From Candidatus Taylorbacteria bacterium RIFCSPLOWO2_01_FULL_45_15b (lineage in GTDB: Bacteria; Patescibacteriota; Minisyncoccia; Phycocordibacterales; 01-FULL-45-15b): 5,116 nucleotides of DNA. The stretch lies in the NCBI GenBank assembly GCA_001822655.1, contig MHRX01000021.1, forward strand, positions 4,372 through 9,487, in the 5' to 3' direction. Below the pieces are notes generated by a model, which did no database searches, was not told where the DNA came from, and was given only the letters and a program-made list of their open reading frames with translations. Shown here one piece after another: positions 1 to 4,076 of this stretch (the stretch's first letter is position 1; each line of letters starts with the position of its first letter). The translations under genes and the position numbers were made by a program.

Positions 1-2026
1 AATAGCCGACACGTAGTTTTCTCTGAATGTATGAGGTTGATGCTTTGCCCGCGTCCGTTACGATTTGTTTTGCCTCCTCATACAGCACATCGTCATCTTC
101 GATGGATTCGGCGTCGAGATTTTCCTCAATCGTCAGGTTTTTATTTGATTCCTCCGTGAAGCCTATCGTAGGACCAAGAGCGTCGGCTTCGTAATTGTCG
201 GCGAGATATTTTGTAATTTTTTTGACTTCTGTCTCGGTAATGTAGGGCGACTGGATGCGTTGAGGCTTCGACATTTCTCCGCCAAGGTACAACATGTCCC
301 CGGCACCGAGGAGCTTCTCGGCTCCTCCCGTGTCAAGTATTGTCCTTGAGTCTATTTGAGAAATAACCTGTAGAGCGATGCGAGTCGGAATGTTTGCTTT
401 TATGAGACCCGTAATGACGTTGACGCTGGGACGCTGTGTGGAAAGAATGAGGTGGATACCGACGGCTCGGCTCATTTGCGCGAGACGAACAATTGCCGAC
501 TCAAGTTCTCGAGGATATGCCTGCATAATGTCCGCCAATTCGTCGATAATAATGACAATGTAAGGCATAGTTTCCGGAAGCTTCTTCTCTTCAGCCACGT
601 CTGTCGTGTTTTTAGATTTTTCCTTCGCAAGTTCTGGTTCGACGATGTTTTTGTGATAGGACTGTATGTCGCGCACTTGCTCTGATTCCAGAATATCGTA
701 TCGCCGATCCATCTCTTTTGCCGCCCATTTTAGAGCAAGGATCGCCTTTTTTGATTCAGTAATAACGGGCGTAAGAAGATGGGGAATTTTGTTGTATAGG
801 GTGAGCTCGACGCGCTTAGGATCAATCATTATGAATTTGAGGTCATCCGGAGAGTTTCTGTAAAGAAGTGAAGCGACGATAGAGTGAATTGTCACCGATT
901 TGCCCGAACCTGTGGCGCCCGCAATCAAGATGTGGGGCATTTTGGCAAGATTTGCGAAATGTGGTTTGCCGGACACGCCTTTTCCAAGGGCGATATTCAG
1001 TGGCTTGTCTGAAGCTTTATACTCATCGCTCGAGAGAAGTGTGGCGAGTCCGACAGTTGTTTTTGTGCTGTTTGGTATTTCAACGCCAACAAGCGCTTTT
1101 CCCGGAATAGGAGCTTCGATTCTAATCGGGTGCGCCGCCAAAGCAAGTGAAAGATCATTTTGGAGACCGACAATGCGAGAAAGTTTAACTCCCTCTGCCG
1201 GTTTTAATGCATAACGTGTTACCGACGGGCCGATCGAGATTTCGTCCATTTCTACGATAATGCCGAAGTTGGCGAGCGTACGTCTAATAACATTTGCATT
1301 TGCCTTGATGTCGCCCACGCCAGGTTTGCCTTTATCACTTTCAAGAATGGAAAGGGGGTAGGGTTCGTATGCCCCGTCTTTTTTTGGCAATCGTTTCCCG
1401 ACGATAGGAAGTTCTTCCTCCGGCGAATTTTTGATTTTTTTCAGTGTTCTTTTGTCGGTCGAGTCGTTTTTTAGCACAGCTTCCGATTCGGGGGTTAGTT
1501 TAATATCCGCCATCTCTCCTTGTATTTCCTCGCCTTCCTCAATCTCACCTTCTTTCAGTCGTCGTCTGGAGGGGAGAGCGAGGCTTGCGTCGAACGCAAT
1601 CAATAGCGAAACAACAACTATCGCGCTCAACAGTATTACAGATACATAAATGTCGAAAAATTTAATGAAGGGTGCCGAGACCATAGAACCGATGACGCCT
1701 CCCCGGTCGGTTGCAAAAAGTTCAGTGAGCGCGAGACCTGAGAGCAGAGCAAGGCCAACCACTATTATTTTAGAGATTCTAAAGCGGTGCCGCAGGTTTT
1801 TGAGGAGAGCCGCGCCAAGAGCAAAAGATGCGAGCGGTAAAAGGAAATAACCAAGCCCAACCAGGTAGCGTATCCCACCGTAGACCTTGTCGCCGGCGAC
1901 TCCCGAGAGATTGAAGGCGGCAAGAATGAGTATAATTCCGAAGACAAAAGATATGACCGAAAGAACCGCCTGTATCGTGTCGTCAGTACTAAAGATCGGT
2001 CGGCTGTCCTTTTTCTTTTTCGCCAT
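1..2026 (-). CDS. ftsK: DNA translocase FtsK (3' end cut by window edge)
   Basis: FtsK/SpoIIIE-type translocase, an ATP-driven hexameric pump at the division septum that moves chromosome ends into daughter cells and supports Xer dimer resolution. I translated the frame from the ATG at 2026 down to base 1: 675 codons with no stop. Residues 1-145 carry four membrane segments (about 18-41, 52-75, 86-106, 126-145) after a lysine-rich start. Residues 146-219 are a short charged linker. The alpha domain starts near Y220. The RecA-like beta domain holds Walker A GATGSGKS (370-377, K376), the family motif DPKRVEL, Walker B IIIDELAD (D495, E496) and STQRPS (529-534). After an acidic spacer the DNA-reading gamma winged helix begins (KASTSYIQRKLRVGY) and is cut at the edge; I expect a few dozen more residues. 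No Shine-Dalgarno sequence precedes the ATG, but a TATAAT box lies 10 bases upstream. The gene is divergent from the regulator-like gene at 2448. Confidence 0.97.
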   Translation of the reverse strand, partial: MAKKKKDSRPIFSTDDTIQAVLSVISFVFGIILILAAFNLSGVAGDKVYGGIRYLVGLGYFLLPLASFALGAALLKNLRHRFRISKIIVVGLALLSGLALTELFATDRGGVIGSMVSAPFIKFFDIYVSVILLSAIVVVSLLIAFDASLALPSRRRLKEGEIEEGEEIQGEMADIKLTPESEAVLKNDSTDKRTLKKIKNSPEEELPIVGKRLPKKDGAYEPYPLSILESDKGKPGVGDIKANANVIRRTLANFGIIVEMDEISIGPSVTRYALKPAEGVKLSRIVGLQNDLSLALAAHPIRIEAPIPGKALVGVEIPNSTKTTVGLATLLSSDEYKASDKPLNIALGKGVSGKPHFANLAKMPHILIAGATGSGKSVTIHSIVASLLYRNSPDDLKFIMIDPKRVELTLYNKIPHLLTPVITESKKAILALKWAAKEMDRRYDILESEQVRDIQSYHKNIVEPELAKEKSKNTTDVAEEKKLPETMPYIVIIIDELADIMQAYPRELESAIVRLAQMSRAVGIHLILSTQRPSVNVITGLIKANIPTRIALQVISQIDSRTILDTGGAEKLLGAGDMLYLGGEMSKPQRIQSPYITETEVKKITKYLADNYEADALGPTIGFTEESNKNLTIEENLDAESIEDDDVLYEEAKQIVTDAGKASTSYIQRKLRVGY

Positions 2027-2036
2027 AAGTAGCCGT

Positions 2037-2042
2037 ATTATA
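2037..2042 (-). promoter_or_regulatory. -10 box of ftsK promoter, possibly giving a leaderless mRNA
   Basis: On the minus strand a perfect TATAAT ends 10 bases before the ftsK ATG. Transcription usually starts 6-8 bases after the -10 box, which puts the 5' end at about 2029-2031 and leaves 3-5 leader bases or fewer. That agrees with the lack of a Shine-Dalgarno sequence. No good -35 hexamer lies at 16-18 bases; that stretch is a T tract, so an activator or another sigma contact may be needed. Confidence 0.5.
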
Positions 2043-2081
2043 GCGCGATTCTGTAAATAAAAAAAAGAGATAACGCACTAA

Positions 2082-2111
2082 ACAAGTCGCTTGAATGTAA
2101 AGGACAAGTCG
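2082..2111. repeat. ACAAGTCG direct repeat upstream of ftsK
   Basis: The octamer ACAAGTCG occurs at 2082-2089 and again at 2104-2111. The start-to-start distance is 22 bases, about two helical turns, so both copies face the same side of the DNA. They lie roughly 50-80 bases upstream of the predicted ftsK transcription start, a usual place for activator sites. A copy with one change, ACAAGTTG, lies at 2291-2298 and overlaps the -35 of the rightward promoter. A role as a binding site is inference. Confidence 0.3.
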
Positions 2112-2295
2112 AAATTAAAGACGTAAAAATAAACTACATTTCCCGGGCAGGGTTACTGTGATTTTCACGGGCTATATTGATAAATATAAATAATTAAATG
2201 CAGTTGGCATCTGCAAGCAGATTTTCCCTCTGGCGCGTGGCACTGATATGGACGAGCAGAATTTATTTTCGAAATAAAAGTCATCATGAGACAAG

Positions 2296-2323
2296 TTGCG
2301 GCGATGGGCGTCTTATATATAAT
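2296..2323 (+). promoter_or_regulatory. Promoter for the winged-helix gene
   Basis: TTGCGG (2296-2301) and a perfect TATAAT (2318-2323) are separated by 16 bases, a sigma-70-like layout with a good -10 and a partial -35. The predicted start near 2330 gives a 5' leader of about 118 bases before the ATG at 2448. A GGACA motif begins right after the -10 box and another lies 14 bases on, where a repressor could block initiation. ACAAGTTG overlaps the -35. Confidence 0.45.
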
Positions 2324-2404
2324 GGACATTAAGTCAAGGACAAATTTACTACAAATTCACTAAAAGACACGCAGGTTTATCTATCGGACGCTAATAGGAC
2401 ATTC
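2317..2404 (+). repeat. Cluster of GGACA motifs upstream of the winged-helix gene
   Basis: Three copies of an A/T-rich motif around GGACA lie between the promoter and the gene: AATGGACATT (2321), CAAGGACAAA (2336) and ATAGGACATT (2395). A fourth, TAAAGGACAAG, starts at 2099, and five more lie inside the coding region in either orientation. The consensus by eye is TA-A-(A/T)-GGACA-(T/A). The spacing (14, then 59 bases) is irregular, so this is not a tandem array. A binding-site role is inference. Confidence 0.3.
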
Positions 2405-2447
2405 TCTCTCGAACGATTTCAAGTTTTCTATCTTATCCACTGTATCC

Positions 2448-3197
2448 ATGGAAAATAACATCGAAAATGCTCCATTTGGTTCGTATCAAAGGACGGCAGT
2501 TACGTCTCGATTTTTGATAAAAAAGACGGAGAAAATTTCTGCCGCAATTCACCTTGTAACCGAGCATTTTCCTCCTGATGATCCTTTACGGATGATGCTC
2601 CGCCGTAGGAGTCTTGAGCTTATTGACGAAGTGTTTAAGTGCGAACGAAGAAGTGTTTCCATGCAAAATACTCTTGATACAGTAGAGCTGATATTGACCT
2701 GTTTAGAAGTTGCTCGAATGGCGAAACTAATATCAGACACAAATTTTTCGATTTTGTCTAAAGAAACTCATGCTGTGAAGAATGCGTATGGGCGCGATGC
2801 CCGCGTGTTGAACGAGGATTTTTTTAATGATACAAAAGAAGGGGCGCCTCTCGGTCAATCGAATGAGACACAGAGTTATAAAGGACATGAGTTTAGACAT
2901 GATAAAATGTCCTATAAATCAATTGGAGTGTCCGATAAGTCGGATTCTGTCAGAAATCACATGATTATTAAGTCTGCTACGGATAAGAGTGATAAGGACA
3001 AGGTTTCAATAAGAAGAAACGTTATTCTCTCTATAATAAAAAAAATCGGGAAAATAGGCATAAAGGACATTACGCCGGAAATTTCAGATTGCAGTGAGAA
3101 GACAATACAGCGAGAACTCGTCCAGATGGTCGAGGATGGCGTTATCGTGCGTGAGGGTGATAGGCGCTGGAGTCGCTATGCATTGAATACAAAATAG
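2448..3197 (+). CDS. Helical-bundle / winged-helix protein of unknown function, probable DNA-binding regulator
   Basis: This 249-residue soluble protein has no signal peptide or membrane segment. Residues 25-112 look like an all-helical bundle (KKTEKISAAIHLVTEHF; later LILTCLEVARMAKLISDTNF). Residues 115-185 are a polar, Lys/Asp/Ser-rich linker with little predicted structure. Residues 186-247 form a winged helix: a first helix (RRNVILSIIKKIG), IKDITPEI as the second, SEKTIQRELVQMVEDG as the recognition helix, then a wing with REGDRRWSRYAL. From memory, without a search, the SEKTIQREL...RRWSRY block and the KTEK helix recur in uncharacterised Patescibacteria proteins. The ATG at 2448 is chosen because no in-frame upstream start precedes the promoter-proximal sequence. 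No Shine-Dalgarno sequence is visible; the next methionine (M49) would remove the first helix. It is divergent from ftsK, with no operon partner downstream. DNA binding is inferred from the fold; the target and signal are unknown. Confidence 0.87.
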   Translation: MENNIENAPFGSYQRTAVTSRFLIKKTEKISAAIHLVTEHFPPDDPLRMMLRRRSLELIDEVFKCERRSVSMQNTLDTVELILTCLEVARMAKLISDTNFSILSKETHAVKNAYGRDARVLNEDFFNDTKEGAPLGQSNETQSYKGHEFRHDKMSYKSIGVSDKSDSVRNHMIIKSATDKSDKDKVSIRRNVILSIIKKIGKIGIKDITPEISDCSEKTIQRELVQMVEDGVIVREGDRRWSRYALNTK

Positions 3198-3352
3198 GAT
3201 TCGCTGTCACACTTTGTCTGTACTTGCGTCTCTATATTGCGAGGTAGAAGTATTCGCTGACGGACGATAAATAATCAGGCTATTAGGGGTATTTTCATTT
3301 TTGTGAGTGTCATTGAAGCTTTACAGATGAAATACACATCTCGCGTAGTCAT

Positions 3353-3382
3353 TTTAGGCGTTATCCTAAATTGACTTATAAA
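3353..3382 (+). promoter_or_regulatory. Possible promoter and operator-like palindrome ahead of the candidate ncRNA
   Basis: TTTAGG (3353-3358) and CCTAAA (3365-3370) form a perfect inverted repeat around six bases. TATAAA (3377-3382), five of six matches to a -10 box, follows directly, so the palindrome covers the expected -35 zone. A second, weaker option closer to the RNA is TTGGTC (3399-3404), 18 bases, AATAAG (3423-3428), which would start transcription at about 3435, where the RNA duplex begins. Both are weak matches and I cannot choose between them. Confidence 0.25.
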
Positions 3383-3434
3383 GCTATTTGTGCGAGCATT
3401 GGTCAAAATGGTGAGTTGAAGCAATAAGGCGCAG

Positions 3435-3601
3435 GCCGATTTTGAGAGGGTCTGAATTGCTAAAAAAGGCCTGGTTATCCACATTTTTTTTGCAGACGAA
3501 CTATGGCGACATTATAATTGCTTGCAAAGTGCGGAGAATGCCGATTTCCGGTATTGTCTGCACTTCCACGCAGTTAGCTCTTCCTCAAAATCGGTTTTTT
3601 T
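3435..3601 (+). ncRNA. Candidate structured non-coding RNA, about 160-170 nt
   Basis: The segments 3436-3460 and 3570-3594 pair over 25 positions with no bulge. Eleven Watson-Crick pairs (CCGATTTTGAG with CTCAAAATCGG) come first, then a weak middle with G-U pairs and mismatches, then six pairs (AATTGC with GCAGTT, one G-U). I count 21 of 25 positions paired. Seven T follow the 3' arm at 3595-3601, as at an intrinsic terminator. Inside, 3527-3565 forms a long hairpin: nine pairs (AAGTGCGGA/TCTGCACTT, one G-U), one G-G mismatch, seven pairs (AATGCCG/CGGTATT, one G-U) and a five-base loop. The remaining arm, 3461-3526, can form an A6/T6 hairpin. The size and the closed ends with an open middle recall 6S RNA, but the large asymmetric interior does not match it well and I recognise no family. 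Transcription and strand are inferred from the T run. Confidence 0.45.
3475..3483 (+). promoter_or_regulatory. Perfect DnaA-box sequence TTATCCACA
   Basis: TTATCCACA matches the classical DnaA-box consensus at all nine positions. Weaker relatives are TTATCCACT (2433-2441, eight of nine) and CGATCCACA (4015-4023, seven of nine). There is no dense cluster and no dnaA, dnaN or rpmH nearby, so this is not called an origin. It falls within the predicted A6/T6 hairpin of the candidate ncRNA, which may be its real context. Confidence 0.25.
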
Positions 3602-3602
3602 A

Positions 3603-3638
3603 CGCCTTTTTCTATAAAGATTTTTTATAGAGTTGGCG
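3603..3638 (+). other. Hairpin directly after the ncRNA T run
   Basis: CGCC (3603-3606) pairs with GGCG (3635-3638), and inside it TCTATAAA (3611-3618) pairs with TTTATAGA (3624-3631) around a five-base loop, giving 12 pairs with a small interior loop. No T run follows, so it is not a canonical terminator. It may extend the preceding RNA by read-through or be a separate element; the very AT-rich inner stem would be weak as RNA. Confidence 0.35.
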
Positions 3639-3733
3639 AGGCGATAATGAGGTTTCTGAACGAGAGAACATTGAAAATTTTATATACGGAGATTTAAAAG
3701 CTTATTCAATATATTCTGCATTTCTTAATTCTG

Positions 3734-3764
3734 CTGTCTCATAAAGACAGGCGATTTATTTCGC
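3734..3764 (+). other. Two adjacent small hairpins
   Basis: CTGTCT (3734-3739) pairs with AGACAG (3745-3750) around five bases. It abuts a second stem, GCGA (3751-3754) with TCGC (3761-3764), around six bases. Back-to-back stems with no spacer can stack coaxially in RNA. Each stem is short, so chance remains possible; the significance is unknown. Confidence 0.25.
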
Positions 3765-3875
3765 GATGGATGCTAATGAAAGAAAATCAGTTCTCACACA
3801 CAACTAGATCGGAGATTCAAGTCGATGCCTATCGAAAGAACGGTGGTCATAATGAGTCATCCGAAATAGTAAAGA

Positions 3876-3897
3876 AAAAAAGATGAAAATCTTTTTT
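3876..3897. terminator. Symmetric A/T hairpin with GAAA loop, terminator-like
   Basis: AAAAAAGAT (3876-3884) and ATCTTTTTT (3889-3897) form nine perfect pairs around a GAAA tetraloop on the plus strand. Its symmetry gives an A tract and a T tract on both strands, so it could act in either direction. Only one of the nine pairs is G-C, which makes it a weak intrinsic terminator. It separates the upstream hairpins from the leader region of the surface-protein gene. Confidence 0.4.
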
Positions 3898-3900
3898 AAG

Positions 3901-4005
3901 CGAACTTTGAGACGATGCGCTCCACACGGAAAGTATTTTTCTCAAGTTCGATCGCGTTTTTCATACGAGATGTTTTTCGTCGAAACAAAAGCTTGTATGA
4001 ATGCG
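3901..4005 (+). promoter_or_regulatory. Two consecutive hairpins upstream of the surface-protein gene
   Basis: The first, 3901-3950, pairs CGAACTTTGAGA with TCTCAAGTTCG: 11 pairs with one bulged T, around a 27-base loop. The second, 3953-4005, pairs TTCATACGAG (3960-3969) with CTTGTATGAA (3992-4001): ten pairs, one of them G-U, with an outer CGC/GCG and an inner TTTCG/CGAAA extension. Two bases separate the stems. If transcription starts upstream, this is a structured 5' leader ending about 70 bases before the ATG. Otherwise it may be a separate small RNA or DNA-level inverted repeats. It matches no riboswitch core I know. Confidence 0.35.
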
Positions 4006-4058
4006 TAGCAACTCCGATCCACAGCGAAATTAATAGTAATAGTAACAGTGGTGACGAG

Positions 4059-4067
4059 TGATAAATT
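4059..4067 (+). promoter_or_regulatory. Possible extended -10 element of the surface-protein gene
   Basis: TGATAAATT reads as an extended -10 (TG, one base, then TAAATT, four of six matches to TATAAT), ending nine bases before the ATG at 4077. No -35 is visible, which is tolerated with an extended -10. It would again imply a leaderless or near-leaderless mRNA, in line with the absence of a Shine-Dalgarno sequence. The AT-rich composition makes such matches easy to find, so this is tentative. Confidence 0.28.
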
Positions 4068-4076
4068 ATTACAATC

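Larger units (their letters stand above)
2027..2447. other. Divergent intergenic region between ftsK and the winged-helix gene
   Basis: This 421-base AT-rich region has no credible coding frame. It holds a -10 box for ftsK on the minus strand, a rightward promoter at 2296-2323, ACAAGTCG direct repeats (2082-2089, 2104-2111) with a near copy ACAAGTTG at 2291-2298, and four GGACA motifs (2102, 2324, 2338, 2397). A TTTATTT/AAATAAA inverted repeat with a TCG centre lies at 2262-2278, and a weak hairpin TGCAG/CTGCA at 2199-2215. A GC-rich patch at 2141-2154 stands out from the AT-rich surroundings, but I cannot assign it a role. Confidence 0.6.
3198..4076. other. 879-base non-coding tract rich in RNA hairpins
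   Basis: No frame here has a plausible start, ribosome site and protein-like composition; the short open frames are low-complexity or overlap other signals. The tract instead holds several inverted repeats in one orientation: a candidate ncRNA (3435-3601) and hairpins at 3603-3638, 3734-3764, 3876-3897, 3901-3950 and 3953-4005. Stretch 3198-3350 shows nothing I can name, and no strong terminator follows the winged-helix gene. Stretch 3640-3733 is AT-rich with weak promoter-like sequence only. I found no tRNA T-loop, tmRNA end, RNase P core or SRP loop signature. Confidence 0.6.

Noticed and set aside
378..1850. Several plus-strand open frames of 60-105 codons.
   Set aside because: They lie antisense to the continuous, motif-rich ftsK frame and have no protein-like features of their own.
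2306..2336. Possible dif-like Xer recombination site, suggested by the A/T-rich TTATATATAATGGACATTAA stretch next to ftsK.
   Set aside because: The two arms are not a good inverted repeat around a 6-8 base spacer and do not match known dif arms. The stretch is explained by a promoter -10 box.
3435..3601. Assigning the RNA to a known class (6S, RNase P, SRP, tmRNA).
   Set aside because: The RNase P core, SRP loop and tmRNA tRNA-like ends are absent. The 6S resemblance rests only on size and closed ends, so no name was given.
3275..3630. Short open frames on both strands (69 and 62 codons).
   Set aside because: They have no ribosome site and no recognisable domain, and they overlap the candidate ncRNA and its promoter region.
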